A DNA stretch of 39,183 nucleotides from a virus, in IMG/VR virus record IMGVR_UViG_3300018023_000021, positions 1 through 39,183 of that record. The stretch is one strand, 5' to 3'. Below, one piece after another: positions 8,645 to 17,392 of this stretch; the stretch's first letter is position 1, and each line of letters opens with the position of its first letter. The notes under the pieces are model-generated. The model was given only the letters and a program-made list of their open reading frames with translations. It ran no database searches and had not been told where the DNA came from. The position numbers were made by a program, and so were the translations under genes.

Positions 8645-9160
8645 CTATGTAGCTGTTGCAGCGCTTAAAAACTGTTGATAATGCTCAACCAATTCAGTTA
8701 AGTTTTTACCGCCGTGTTCCGCGTAATCATTACCAGGAAAACTTGCCCAAATATTTGAGCAAGCATTGATAGCTAAAGCAATTTCTCCTTTTTCAATTTC
8801 ATCAATTGCGCTGCGTTCTTGAATCTGCCGAACAGCAACCGCATCTTGACTAGCCGGGCTAAAATCATTCAAGTGTAACATCAACTTATACGCCTCCCAC
8901 CATTTTAGTTCTAATTGGTAGCGTCCGCTAGCCGTTGAAGTAAGGCGTTTTGGTCCAGTGCAAATAACTTTTGCTGGACGGCCTGTAGCAAATGGATGAT
9001 CGATATAAATTGTAAAGATCTCTAAACCCTTTTCTCCGGCAGCTTCATCGCCAGATACAATTACGTCGTAACCGTCGTTTTTAGTTAATGGATGTGTACT
9101 GGTACCTTCGGACCATGCAATGGTATCGAGAAAGGCGCGGATTTTATTGTTAATTAGCAT
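8645..9160 (-). CDS. Endolysin, lambda R-like (GH104 lytic transglycosylase)
   Basis: The 171-residue product aligns by eye along its whole length with phage lambda endolysin R. Matching segments include RAFLDTIAWSEGT with the catalytic Glu at about residue 18, GYDVIVSG, DHP, STASGRYQL, WWEAYK, DFSPASQDAVAVRQIQERSAID and CSNIWASFPG. GH104 enzymes cleave MurNAc-GlcNAc bonds in peptidoglycan to form 1,6-anhydro-MurNAc. No signal peptide is seen, so it needs a holin for export. ATG 9160 was chosen because it matches the start of R. A GTG at 9199 would overlap the upstream gene. Confidence 0.93.
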   Translation of the reverse strand: MLINNKIRAFLDTIAWSEGTSTHPLTKNDGYDVIVSGDEAAGEKGLEIFTIYIDHPFATGRPAKVICTGPKRLTSTASGRYQLELKWWEAYKLMLHLNDFSPASQDAVAVRQIQERSAIDEIEKGEIALAINACSNIWASFPGNDYAEHGGKNLTELVEHYQQFLSAATAT

Positions 9161-9164
9161 AATG

Positions 9165-9422
9165 TCAACGTCGGCTAAAAAACCATTCCAATGCTCCACC
9201 GATACAAGTTCCTAAAAAGCCAAACGCAGTCATAAATCCTCGTTGCTGATCCCGTGATATTTTTAGGGAATCTACATCAGCAATAACTTCACCTAGTCGC
9301 CCATTGGTACCTTCAACGCCAACAAGCATGTTCATTTTGGCGCGAAGATCTGCCATACCAACTTTTACTTCCAAGATTCCTTCCAGCATTTCTTGTTCAT
9401 ATTGGCTCGTTTTGTAATCCAT
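9165..9422 (-). CDS. Coiled-coil protein with C-terminal membrane segment (XhlA-like)
   Basis: Eighty-five residues from ATG 9422, which has AGGA seven bases upstream. The first 60 residues are a charged helix with heptad character (YEQEMLEGILEVKVGMADLRAKMNML). A single hydrophobic segment near the end (FMTAFGFLGTCIGGALEWFF) is followed by SRR. This is the shape of XhlA-type lysis or membrane-associated phage proteins. It precedes the endolysin by four bases and probably belongs to the lysis cassette. No sequence-specific family match is claimed. Confidence 0.6.
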   Translation of the reverse strand: MDYKTSQYEQEMLEGILEVKVGMADLRAKMNMLVGVEGTNGRLGEVIADVDSLKISRDQQRGFMTAFGFLGTCIGGALEWFFSRR

Positions 9423-9453
9423 CAATGTCCTACCATCAAACCAGTTATTATTT

Positions 9454-12400
9454 CTATGGCAAATACAAACCGGTTGCAGTTGACGCCCCACAATCACCCG
9501 TCGTGATAGTTAAAGTTCCAATTGGTAGCGTTCCAGCCGTAGTACAACGATAAACTTGATTAGTGCCGCTATTTATTGATGCGGTACCAACGACAATTAG
9601 TTTATAGCCAGAATCTGTACCATTACCTATGGACACATTACCACTGCTAAAAATAACCAAGCCGTCCCGCCCATAAATATTTATTAATCCATAATTTGAT
9701 GCCGATCCAGTTCCGCCTGAATTAATAAAATTAAAGTCTAGTGCATTATAGTTTGAAACATCGGTACCTAATATTATTCTTGTATAATTGCCAGTTCCAA
9801 TATTGGGGCCTAGAAATATTGCTCCTGTAATAATACCTGTTGAAGTATTAGTAAATGTGCTGTACGTGCTACCGCTTTCCGTAATTACTCCCGTGCTAAG
9901 CGTGCCTCCGATTGTAGTATTACCCGCGGAGCTCACGCTAAGCACGTTAGTTCCTTGCTTTACTAACTCAAATAAATTTCCAGTAGATGCAGTTGTATCC
10001 TCTCCACGAATAATAGCGCCGGTCGAGGTATACGAACCAAGAGTTTGATTTCTGTAAGCGTATAAAGTCGAATGTGTGGTAGAAGCTGTAAGTGTTCCAT
10101 CCTGCATAAAATATCCTGCTTCATTACTTAAACTTTCACCTTCTACACCTGTTCCTGATGTGCTAGATCCGTACACACCTTCGCCACTTGTAGCATTTCC
10201 CCATATAGCGTTTCCGCTAGTGGCGCTTCCTTGAACACCTACTCCACCTGTGCCCGTTACCGATCCAAATACGCCAATTCCAGCACTACCACTGTTAATA
10301 GCAGAAAGCAAAGCTACATTTGCTATTGCTCCACTAAACGTATTGGTTGTTGAACCACTCTCCGTAATTGGGCCTGTACTTAAGCTGGTCAACGTGCCCA
10401 CGCTCGTAAGGCTAGAACTTACCACATTACTCGCCAAGGTAGTACCGCTAAGTATGCTTGCAAGTAACGGCGTAGCTGATGCACTTACATAATCGGTGTT
10501 GGTGCTGCCATATTGCAACATAGGAGCAGAAAAACTTACCGTGTTAGCAGTGGTAAAGACTACAGAAGGATCGTTCCAAAGTATTTGTACTGACGTAACG
10601 CCGGTAGGGATTGTAAATAACATAAGAATACGGCTTTGACTCTGACCAACCGTCAAATAATAATTTTTAATGTTTGTTCCTGAAGGATAACTTGGATTAG
10701 TACTATCTATTACGATTACATTTAGATTTACTTGGCCACTAGTTGCACTAGACTCATTCATGCAAGCAGTTAATGTATAAGTCGCTCCAGGAACAACATC
10801 AACCGGCTCAAGCCAAACGTCTGCTGCAGTGCCACTTGTTGTGGCAACAAAAGCAGTAGTATCTTGGCAACCTACCCCCGAAACTACTGCTGCCGCACTT
10901 GTGGCGTTCCATACTGAGGTGCCCTGAACAAAATCCGTATCTTGCAAAAGATTTGGCTGGACTTTTTGCTGAAAATCATCTGTTTGTTCAAATATGTTTC
11001 CGAAGCCCGCCGTAGATGGCGGGTAAATCGCTATAGAAATGCCACTGATGTAATTGAATGTGGCAGCTGCACCCATTACCAATGAATTTCTACTAGGACT
11101 GTCCCAAGCCACAAAATCAATAAAGCGATTAAATGAAATCTGGCTTGCAACCGTACCTGTCATGTTGAGGTAGTTTCCGGTCTGACCTTCGCACTGAAAC
11201 TTCGAGACAATATTGCCATCAATACTGTCTCCAGCGACTCCCTGAGACCCTGTATTCATCGTAATGCAATTCACGGGAGATACAGCCACAAAATCATCAA
11301 TAATATTGCCGTTGATAAATTGTCCTCCCGATGTTCCAGTTCCAACACTATTATCCATATCAAGGGCGTTTAAAAATCCTGTTGTACGCACATGCTCTAG
11401 TTTTACAAACGTTTGATATTGTGTTCCTGTAGTATTATCCGTCAAAAATGCAATTGCATTTCCAGTTGTACCATTGCTAAATATGTTTGCATCTTGAAGA
11501 AGGGTTGTATCGGCCCCTGCAATAGTCGTGTCAAAAACGACTACATTGCCATAATACGGCGATGTAGAAACTGGGCAGTTTGCGTCAGCATTAACACTTA
11601 ATCCTATAAGCTGACCGTTTTGTTCAATTTCAAACACTTTTGATCCTGCCACACAAAGCGCAGAACTTGGCCGAAACGTAGTCGCATTGCTCATAATTAC
11701 TTTTATAGGGTTATTTCCACTATTTCCTACAGTGACTGTTGCAGCAATTGTTTGATTTGTTGCACCGTAACCAGTTGCATCGCAAATGCCGCCAGTTAAA
11801 GTAGTAAGTTGCGCAATACAAGCATTTAACTGTACATCAGCTGTTGCACCAGAAAACTGTTCTACTTTATATACATTATTAAGGCTTTTTGCAGTTGCAT
11901 TTCCAATGTTGGGCGTTACTAGCGTTGGACTAGTCGCCAAAACCACACTTCCGCTGCCGGTCGTACTTGCTACCACAAGCTGCGACGAACTGTTACTGCC
12001 AAGAACCGTTGCCGATGCTGGTATTGCTGCACCATTAATTCGAACTACAGTCGCTACTAACGATCCAGATCCTGGCCCAGCAAGCACGTCTCCAGTCAAT
12101 TGCGTTATGCCAGCAACTATATTTGTTCCAGGATACATCCCTGTAAGAGTAACTGCAGAGGAATAAACATTGGGACTTATGCCACCGCTTAACGAAACAT
12201 CGTATCCTTGGTTTGCAGCCGCAAAAAACAGCCAATAGCCAGGATTGGTTGACGATGCCGCATTTGCGGTAAACGGATTAGTTAATGGCGTTTCGCTTGA
12301 ATCGGAATAGATCGTTGCTAGTGTCGTAGTCCCGGTTAAATAGACCTTAACAGTGCAACTAGGGATAATACCTAGCAAATAATTTGACGACGACAAACCA

Positions 12401-12510
12401 GAAGTAACCGACTGCGCGCCGCCAAGGTTGCAATAGCCGTTAATCGCGGCAATTTGCGCTGACGCGCTTACGGTAAAAATCAACACGCATAAAGCATAAA
12501 GATGCTTCAT
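9454..12510 (-). CDS. Large fibre-like protein with signal peptide and carbohydrate-binding-like domain
   Basis: The protein has 1,018 residues, with AAGGA before ATG 12510. The N-terminus MKHLYALCVLIFTVSASAQ looks like a Sec signal peptide cut after ASA. Residues about 130-500 are Ser/Thr/Gly-rich with parallel-beta-helix-like character. Residues about 525-680 look like a carbohydrate-binding jelly roll of the CBM4/9 type (LLQDTDFVQGTSVWN, then PGATYTLTACMN). Residues about 720-800 carry GVxGxxTSGxGVxG repeats. The C-terminus resembles short fibre tips ending in a Gly-rich segment. A receptor-binding fibre is the likely role. A Sec signal on a virion protein is odd because phage assembly is cytoplasmic. 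Confidence 0.7.
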   Translation of the reverse strand: MKHLYALCVLIFTVSASAQIAAINGYCNLGGAQSVTSGLSSSNYLLGIIPSCTVKVYLTGTTTLATIYSDSSETPLTNPFTANAASSTNPGYWLFFAAANQGYDVSLSGGISPNVYSSAVTLTGMYPGTNIVAGITQLTGDVLAGPGSGSLVATVVRINGAAIPASATVLGSNSSSQLVVASTTGSGSVVLATSPTLVTPNIGNATAKSLNNVYKVEQFSGATADVQLNACIAQLTTLTGGICDATGYGATNQTIAATVTVGNSGNNPIKVIMSNATTFRPSSALCVAGSKVFEIEQNGQLIGLSVNADANCPVSTSPYYGNVVVFDTTIAGADTTLLQDANIFSNGTTGNAIAFLTDNTTGTQYQTFVKLEHVRTTGFLNALDMDNSVGTGTSGGQFINGNIIDDFVAVSPVNCITMNTGSQGVAGDSIDGNIVSKFQCEGQTGNYLNMTGTVASQISFNRFIDFVAWDSPSRNSLVMGAAATFNYISGISIAIYPPSTAGFGNIFEQTDDFQQKVQPNLLQDTDFVQGTSVWNATSAAAVVSGVGCQDTTAFVATTSGTAADVWLEPVDVVPGATYTLTACMNESSATSGQVNLNVIVIDSTNPSYPSGTNIKNYYLTVGQSQSRILMLFTIPTGVTSVQILWNDPSVVFTTANTVSFSAPMLQYGSTNTDYVSASATPLLASILSGTTLASNVVSSSLTSVGTLTSLSTGPITESGSTTNTFSGAIANVALLSAINSGSAGIGVFGSVTGTGGVGVQGSATSGNAIWGNATSGEGVYGSSTSGTGVEGESLSNEAGYFMQDGTLTASTTHSTLYAYRNQTLGSYTSTGAIIRGEDTTASTGNLFELVKQGTNVLSVSSAGNTTIGGTLSTGVITESGSTYSTFTNTSTGIITGAIFLGPNIGTGNYTRIILGTDVSNYNALDFNFINSGGTGSASNYGLINIYGRDGLVIFSSGNVSIGNGTDSGYKLIVVGTASINSGTNQVYRCTTAGTLPIGTLTITTGDCGASTATGLYLP

Positions 12511-12527
12511 CGCTTATTCCTTTGCTG

Positions 12528-12803
12528 TTACTTAATTGCAGTCGGTTTAACTTCCTTGCTTTCCAGCTTTTTCTCTATCGGTTTCTTCTTTTCTTGCTCG
12601 ACACGCAATGCATTTTGTGTGTTTTGAACTTCCTGCTGAATCTGCGGGGCTTGGCATTGTAAAAATGCAGACTGCAATTGCAAAACCTGCAACTTAAGCT
12701 GCGCTATTTGCGCCTTTAACTCAGTTACTGTTGGTTCATTTGTTTGCTGAGAAAAAGCTGGAATAGCCAGCAACAAAAACAATACATATACAATCTTTTT
12801 CAA
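12528..12803 (-). CDS. Small exported coiled-coil protein
   Basis: Ninety-one residues starting at TTG 12803, with AAAGGAGAAGACC before it. KKIVYVLFLLLAIPAFS is a clear signal peptide. Residues 25-65 form a coiled coil (VTELKAQIAQLKLQVLQLQSAFLQ). The tail is Lys/Glu-rich. No lipobox cysteine is visible. Size and shape recall spanin subunits or periplasmic spacers, but neither is shown. It lies between two other genes with signal peptides, and the three look like one secreted module. Confidence 0.65.
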   Translation of the reverse strand: MKKIVYVLFLLLAIPAFSQQTNEPTVTELKAQIAQLKLQVLQLQSAFLQCQAPQIQQEVQNTQNALRVEQEKKKPIEKKLESKEVKPTAIK

Positions 12804-12826
12804 GGTCTTCTCCTTTTCGCTTTAAA

Positions 12827-14302
12827 CTAGTAACCACATTGGTAATGGATGGTGTACGTCGTACTAGCCGATGGCGCGCCAAATGAGTAGCGGGTAAACC
12901 CGGTACTGGTTTCCACTGTGTAGTCCGTTGCCCCAAGTGACGTTGGTGTGTGCACCTCGGCCGAGCAGTTTGGGTAGTATGTTTGTGCTGATCCGTATAG
13001 CACTACCGTAACTTCAGTGCCAGTCGTTGTAGCTGTACCGGTTGCAAGCGTCAAATCGCCGCTATTAGTAGTGCAAGTGTGATTTGTTGCGCAAACGCAA
13101 CTCGCGCCCGTGCCGGCTGCTACACCAGGAGTGCAAGAAAAGTTAGTAGAAACACCGGCATAAACTGACGATGTAACTGTTCCTAAAAACGTAGTCGGCC
13201 CTTGATAACCTGTAACTAAGGTGCAGTTTGTGATTGAAGACAAATTAAACCCAAAGGCAACATAGGTTGTAGTGCCAGACGCACAAACCACACCTGATCC
13301 TGTCCCAGTGATCAAGCCGCTAATCGCATGGAGTGTTGAAACGGAGTTGGCCGTCGGCAAATAGATATTTGCAGTTCCCGCCACTGTATTTAAAAGTCCA
13401 CCACTTAAAAGCAACTGACCGCCTGAGGTCATGTCGATGTTATATCCACTTGACTTGGTCATATTCGGGTTGTACATCGCCAATAATGCGCTGCTGCCAC
13501 CCGATTTAATTTTCATGCTTCCAGTTAGCGCTTCACCGTATAATGTCCCATTTACAGTCAGCGTATAGCTGTTTCCGCTTAAATTTGTTCCGTAAATATG
13601 GTTGTAGCAACTCGCGCCAAGCGTTACATTTCCGCCGCTATAGCTGCCGCCGTGGCGCTCACTACGTATTGTGCTAGAGCAAGTGGCATATGTCGTCACT
13701 CCAACTGTATTTAAGTCATAAATGATTGTCGGCAAGGAATTAACCGTTACTCCGCCACTAAAAGTCCACGTCGAGCTATTTCCATAGATGGTTATTGGAA
13801 TTGCCGGTAAAGTTGCGGCAGACGAAACAGAATAGGAAGAGTTCGGACTTGTAAAGATTGATGCCAGTCCCGTACTAGGTAAAGCAGCCGTTAAAGCTGA
13901 AAGTGTTTTGTATGGGCGTTCAATTGTTCCATCTGCTGTGTATGTGTCTGTTCGGTTTGCGTCCAGAGTCAACATGGCAGTGTCGGTTGCAGGGTAAACA
14001 AAAGCCGTTGTGCTTGCGGCAGTTTGGTATGGCTGCGCGCCAGTGGAACCGTTCAATAAACTTGCAGCGGTGGCCGATGATCCTCCCGAGCCAAATGCAA
14101 CATACGTACCACCATTGCAATAGTACGGAACCCATGTTGTCGTCAAAGTAAATACAGAGCTGCCGCTGCATGAGGACGGAAGCGGTGCTCCCGACTGAAA
14201 CGACGTTGCCGTGTAATTTCCAACAATAATCTGCCCATGCGCCGCTGTAGCCACTATTTCCATCACAAATATTGTCGAAAATAATGCAATCAGCTTTTTC
14301 AT
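12827..14302 (-). CDS. Fibre-like beta-helix protein with signal peptide
   Basis: The product has 491 residues from ATG 14302, behind CGAGGTAGAGCG. The N-terminal region MKKLIALFSTIFVMEIVATAAHGQ is a signal peptide, probably cut after AHG. Next come an 'SGAPLPSSCSGSSVFTLTTTWVPYYCNGGTYV' adaptor and beta-helix-like repeats rich in Ser, Thr, Gly and Asn (residues 130-350). The C-terminal 100 residues contain several Cys pairs, fitting disulphides in an exported protein. TIERPYKTLSALTAAL resembles the start of pectate-lyase-like tail spikes. No catalytic residues can be assigned. Confidence 0.65.
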   Translation of the reverse strand: MKKLIALFSTIFVMEIVATAAHGQIIVGNYTATSFQSGAPLPSSCSGSSVFTLTTTWVPYYCNGGTYVAFGSGGSSATAASLLNGSTGAQPYQTAASTTAFVYPATDTAMLTLDANRTDTYTADGTIERPYKTLSALTAALPSTGLASIFTSPNSSYSVSSAATLPAIPITIYGNSSTWTFSGGVTVNSLPTIIYDLNTVGVTTYATCSSTIRSERHGGSYSGGNVTLGASCYNHIYGTNLSGNSYTLTVNGTLYGEALTGSMKIKSGGSSALLAMYNPNMTKSSGYNIDMTSGGQLLLSGGLLNTVAGTANIYLPTANSVSTLHAISGLITGTGSGVVCASGTTTYVAFGFNLSSITNCTLVTGYQGPTTFLGTVTSSVYAGVSTNFSCTPGVAAGTGASCVCATNHTCTTNSGDLTLATGTATTTGTEVTVVLYGSAQTYYPNCSAEVHTPTSLGATDYTVETSTGFTRYSFGAPSASTTYTIHYQCGY

Positions 14303-14306
14303 CGCT

Positions 14307-14684
14307 CTACCTCGTTAGCAGCACCGATACATTCACGGGATTTGTTAAAGCGACTAGTTTTACGCGCACGTATTTCGTATAAAACGACGGCGATTCTATG
14401 CGCGTTACATACGAAGCATTTAGTCCGACCGTGATCGCGTCAACCGTTACGTAATGTGAATCCATATCGATATCTGCATCCTGAAGATCAACTTCAAAAG
14501 CGCCAGGATTTCCACTAAAGAAAATCTCTAGCGAAATACCCCACGGATAAAACGTGCGGTTAACTCTTTCAATTTGGAAGGCAATGCTTGCCTCCCCCAC
14601 CGCAACCGTTTCGTTGTTCCACAAATATTTCTGGTTGTTGTCACGAATCAATGCAGCTTGTGCTGTTCCCGCATAGCCTGGCAT
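14307..14684 (-). CDS. Phage protein of unknown function, likely structural
   Basis: A 125-residue protein with an ideal GGAGG six bases before ATG 14684. It reads as an all-beta domain (AFQIERVNRTFYPWGISLEIFFSG, then VTVDAITVGLNASYVTRIES) and has no membrane segment or cysteine cluster. Its position just after the connector gene suggests a small virion or tail-attachment protein. Its family is not recognised. Its ribosome binding site lies inside the promoter region of the divergent HNH endonuclease gene. Confidence 0.6.
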   Translation of the reverse strand: MPGYAGTAQAALIRDNNQKYLWNNETVAVGEASIAFQIERVNRTFYPWGISLEIFFSGNPGAFEVDLQDADIDMDSHYVTVDAITVGLNASYVTRIESPSFYTKYVRVKLVALTNPVNVSVLLTR

Positions 14685-14713
14685 TACAAACCTCCTGCAT
14701 AACTGGGTATAAT
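14684..14713 (+). promoter_or_regulatory. Candidate sigma70 promoter for the HNH gene
   Basis: TTACAA at 14684-14689 and TATAAT at 14708-14713, spaced 18 bases, with TGGG before the -10 box. It points toward the HNH endonuclease on the plus strand. This gives the gene its own transcription against the direction of the phage operon. Confidence 0.5.
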
Positions 14714-14734
14714 AAAAAAGCGGTTGAACACCGC

Positions 14735-14755
14735 AATCTCATTCAAGGTGAGATT
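14735..14755 (+). promoter_or_regulatory. Hairpin masking the HNH ribosome binding site
   Basis: AATCTCA (14735-14741) pairs with TGAGATT (14749-14755) around the loop TTCAAGG. The only ribosome binding site, AAGGTGAG, lies in the loop and 3' arm, and the ATG follows at once. A second small hairpin (GCGGT/ACCGC, 14720-14734) abuts it. The arrangement resembles the translation-blocking hairpins known upstream of phage T4 homing endonuclease genes such as I-TevI. Confidence 0.55.
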
Positions 14756-15274
14756 ATGGCCAAGCGTCGCGTCGAGCGCGAGCCTGTTGTCCAACCGCTC
14801 GATCAATCTATCAAACTTATTCCACTGACAAAAGGCCAAGTTGCAACTGTCGATGTTGCTGATTACGAATGGCTGATGCAATGGCCTTGGAATGCTTATT
14901 GGCACCCCAGGACCAAAAGCTATTATGCCAGACAAGCTCATGGAAAATTGATGCACCGTCTGATCCTTGGCCTGACAGATCCAGCGATTAAATGTGATCA
15001 TCAAGATGGCGATACATTGAATAACCGTCGTTATAATCTTCGCGTTGCAACTGATCAACAAAACGCTCAAAATCGTAAAACAAGAAGCGACAACAAATGT
15101 GGCCACGTTGGAATATGGTGGAGAAAAGACGTGCAGATGTGGCAAGCGTCGATTTTTGACAACGGGAAGCCTCGTCATTTGGGATACTTCCGTAACTTTG
15201 ATGATGCTTTTTTCGCGCGCAGTATGGCGGAGATCGAAGTGTTTGGTCAGTTTGCGCCAATTTTGCGTCATTAG
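14756..15274 (+). CDS. HNH homing endonuclease with AP2 domain
   Basis: 172 residues from ATG 14756. The nuclease core has HRLILGL, then DHQDGDTLNNRRYNLR and QNAQNR, the HNH_3 pattern with its catalytic His and Asn. The C-terminal part GHVGIWWRKDVQMWQASI…HLGYFRNFDDAFFARS is an AP2-type DNA-binding domain. This domain pair is typical of free-standing phage homing endonucleases. The gene is inserted on the opposite strand between two structural genes. It ends by overlapping the stop codon of the convergent connector gene by four bases, which suggests a clean insertion. Activity and target are unknown. Confidence 0.92.
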   Translation: MAKRRVEREPVVQPLDQSIKLIPLTKGQVATVDVADYEWLMQWPWNAYWHPRTKSYYARQAHGKLMHRLILGLTDPAIKCDHQDGDTLNNRRYNLRVATDQQNAQNRKTRSDNKCGHVGIWWRKDVQMWQASIFDNGKPRHLGYFRNFDDAFFARSMAEIEVFGQFAPILRH

Positions 15275-16284
15275 CTTCCCCAGTTGCCCAAATTTAGTTG
15301 TCCAGTAACACTTGAATACGGCTCACCAAATGCAGACGGCAAACGTTGCATCTTGCTAAAATACAGATCCACTAGACTGCGATCCATTACGCGAATATGT
15401 TTAAGCCGGTCATCGTATTCGGCTCGCGCCGCTTGCAATAGGAATTGCCAATTCGCTCCCGCGCCGCGCTCCATCTCATCGCCCTTTTGTGATTCCTTCC
15501 ACAAATAGAGCATTTCGTACGCACGCAACTTAACTAACTCGTCATTTAGCGGATACGGCACGGTGTCAGATGGATTGCTTAGCGACGGCCAATTCGCTTG
15601 GCAAGCGAACGTATAAGGGAGTTGCGTAATCGGATGCGGCCACAGCTCATACAGCATTTGGCCGTACGTTGTACTTCCCGCGCGCGTATCCATCTTGTAC
15701 GGCACCACATACAGCGGCTCGTCAAAATCGGTTCGTTCGGCATCTTGCTCCGAAAGATCGATTTCCGTTCTGCTCCACCAATCCATATAATTGTTGTTGG
15801 TGGTATCGCGAATGTTGTACCAGCGCTTAAATCCAGGCGGCGCGGCATAATACGCTTGGTAGATCATGTATGTGCCGCTGGTTTGCCTTGGTTCCATCCA
15901 TGGCCGATCAATAGTCAATACCACTGCGTTAGGATTCGATACGTTTGCAGAAATAATGTTGTAAAGCGAATAGTAAGGAACGCGTATTTGTTGCTGCGTA
16001 AGTAATGGAGGGCTGATTAATGCTGCTGTCCACGCGGCAGAAGCCGTTGCATCCCCTGTAATAGAGGTAGTAAATGGCGTAACGGTAATTCTTCCTGGAC
16101 TAAGGAATTCCGTAGTCGGTCCGCCCAGCAATCCAGGCGTTAGCCAACCGCCATCAATTAGCTGGAAACTCCAAACGTTTTCATTCTGAATTGCAGCAAA
16201 AGCCTCATTGAGCTTAGTGGTCACTAAGCCAAAGTTTGTTCCCGGAATTCCTAATAGCTCTTGCCGCATGTTTTGAAGTGCCAT
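15271..16284 (-). CDS. Head-tail connector/adaptor-like protein
   Basis: A 337-residue protein from ATG 16284 with AAAGGC upstream. The helical N-terminus (MRQELLGIPGTNFGLVTTKLNEAFAAIQNENVW) and the helix-rich end (DELVKLRAYEMLYLWKESQKGDEMERG, then WQFLLQAARAEYDDRLK) flank a beta-rich middle. This layout is common in neck proteins of short-tailed phages encoded between capsid and tail genes. I cannot name a family. The role is inferred from shape and position. It is separated from the upstream decoration gene by a terminator. Confidence 0.55.
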   Translation of the reverse strand: MALQNMRQELLGIPGTNFGLVTTKLNEAFAAIQNENVWSFQLIDGGWLTPGLLGGPTTEFLSPGRITVTPFTTSITGDATASAAWTAALISPPLLTQQQIRVPYYSLYNIISANVSNPNAVVLTIDRPWMEPRQTSGTYMIYQAYYAAPPGFKRWYNIRDTTNNNYMDWWSRTEIDLSEQDAERTDFDEPLYVVPYKMDTRAGSTTYGQMLYELWPHPITQLPYTFACQANWPSLSNPSDTVPYPLNDELVKLRAYEMLYLWKESQKGDEMERGAGANWQFLLQAARAEYDDRLKHIRVMDRSLVDLYFSKMQRLPSAFGEPYSSVTGQLNLGNWGS

Positions 16285-16294
16285 ACTTTGCCTT

Positions 16295-16336
16295 TAACAA
16301 AACGCCCCCTGCGAGTCGACCCCGCAAGAGGCGTTA
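16295..16336 (-). terminator. Intrinsic terminator after the decoration genes
   Basis: On the minus strand AACGCC…GGCGTT encloses an inner CTTGCG/CGCAG pairing and is followed by TTTTGTT. It lies between the gene ending at 16364 and the connector start at 16284, so it would limit head-gene transcripts before tail genes. Confidence 0.65.
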
Positions 16337-16363
16337 AGTTTGTCCTTCGGGAGAAAGACTCCG

Positions 16364-17371
16364 TTAAAACTGTCCGACAAACGCTAAAAGCTGAACGGTT
16401 TCTCCAGATAAATTTTGCCCGGATACAACCTCTGATCCAATTGAAGCTGCTGCACTCACAGTCACATTGGTTGCCCCCGAAATGGTTACTGCGCCTGTCG
16501 TAGTAAGTGCTCTGCCATTAAGTGTGCCGCCGCCAAGGGTAACCCCACTTACCGTCAAAATGTTTCCGTTTACTGTCGAAGTTGCTACCGAGGTAAAAGC
16601 GCTTCCAGCTACAAAAACCACATTTGCGGCTTGTGCGCCGTTAATCAGCGCAACCGTCTGTCCACTAGCAAGGTTGATCGTTGATCCCGCAACGAACACA
16701 AACACAGCACTTGAATTTCCTTGAGCGTCCAGAATAATTCCCGTAGGCATTGTCAAACTGGTCGACCCAAAATAATATCCTGGCGTGTAAGTCGATGCTG
16801 TCGAGCCATTGCCACCCGTGCTTAGATTGGTCAGGCCAGACAATGTCGGGGTCAACCCCTGGTAATAAATGATTGCCGCCGTCAACGCTGTTTGCGCAGC
16901 GGATGCAGCGGTGTTGTCAATTACCGCCGGAGAAGTCAAAGTGCCTGGAGGAAATCCGCTAATGCTTGTGGTGGGATAGCTTCCGATGTTCCCACCCGTA
17001 ATGACGGAACTTCCAGTGTTTGTGATGCCGGAGTATGCCAGCAACGCGTAATTAGCGGCTGTGCCAAGGCGTGTCGTGACAACGGAGCCCCCACCGCTAG
17101 TGCTTGCAAGAAACCAACGTAAATACCACTGCTGCCGAACGCCAATTCCCGTGGGATTGGCATAAACCACGTAATTTTTGCTTATGCTTTCTTCGCCGCC
17201 GATAAGCGCATCAATGTAGTAATTCGACAAGTTCAGTGTTACCAAATCTCCTGTACCAGCAACGTAAGCCGTCGGTCCAGTACCACTTCCGACAAAAAGT
17301 CCGCGCCGTCCAACAAATTCTGGATAGAGTGGACCTGCTCCGGTACCTTTTCCGATCGCTGTAAGAATCAC
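16364..17371 (-). CDS. Decoration-type protein with inserted ice-binding-like (DUF3494) domain
   Basis: 335 residues, GTG start at 17371 behind AAGGAGCAATT. Residues 1-94 and 308-335 are clearly paralogous to the whole neighbouring 120-residue protein: both begin with LTAI-KG-GAGPLYP and end with LSGE-VQL-A-VGQF. Between them, residues about 101-305 read as a complete DUF3494 ice-binding-protein domain (PF11999). The signature blocks are LGTAANYALLA, TNTGSSVITGGNIG, GFPPGT, AAQTALTAA, LDAQGNSSAVFVF, LINGAQAANV and GNILTV, then TLNGRALT-TGAVT. The known fold is a right-handed beta-solenoid that binds ice or acts as an adhesin-like domain. A role on the virion surface is inferred from the paralogue and from the capsid neighbours. 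Confidence 0.85.
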   Translation of the reverse strand: MILTAIGKGTGAGPLYPEFVGRRGLFVGSGTGPTAYVAGTGDLVTLNLSNYYIDALIGGEESISKNYVVYANPTGIGVRQQWYLRWFLASTSGGGSVVTTRLGTAANYALLAYSGITNTGSSVITGGNIGSYPTTSISGFPPGTLTSPAVIDNTAASAAQTALTAAIIYYQGLTPTLSGLTNLSTGGNGSTASTYTPGYYFGSTSLTMPTGIILDAQGNSSAVFVFVAGSTINLASGQTVALINGAQAANVVFVAGSAFTSVATSTVNGNILTVSGVTLGGGTLNGRALTTTGAVTISGATNVTVSAAASIGSEVVSGQNLSGETVQLLAFVGQF

Positions 17372-17392
17372 AATTGCTCCTTGCTGCGACTG

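Noticed and set aside
12528-12803. Calling the small exported coiled-coil protein a spanin
   Set aside because: There is no lipobox or inner-membrane anchor pair and the gene is outside the lysis cassette, so only the shape is reported.
14684-15271. Long minus-strand frame opposite the HNH gene
   Set aside because: It is the shadow of a clear HNH-AP2 protein. Its translation has no protein-like features.
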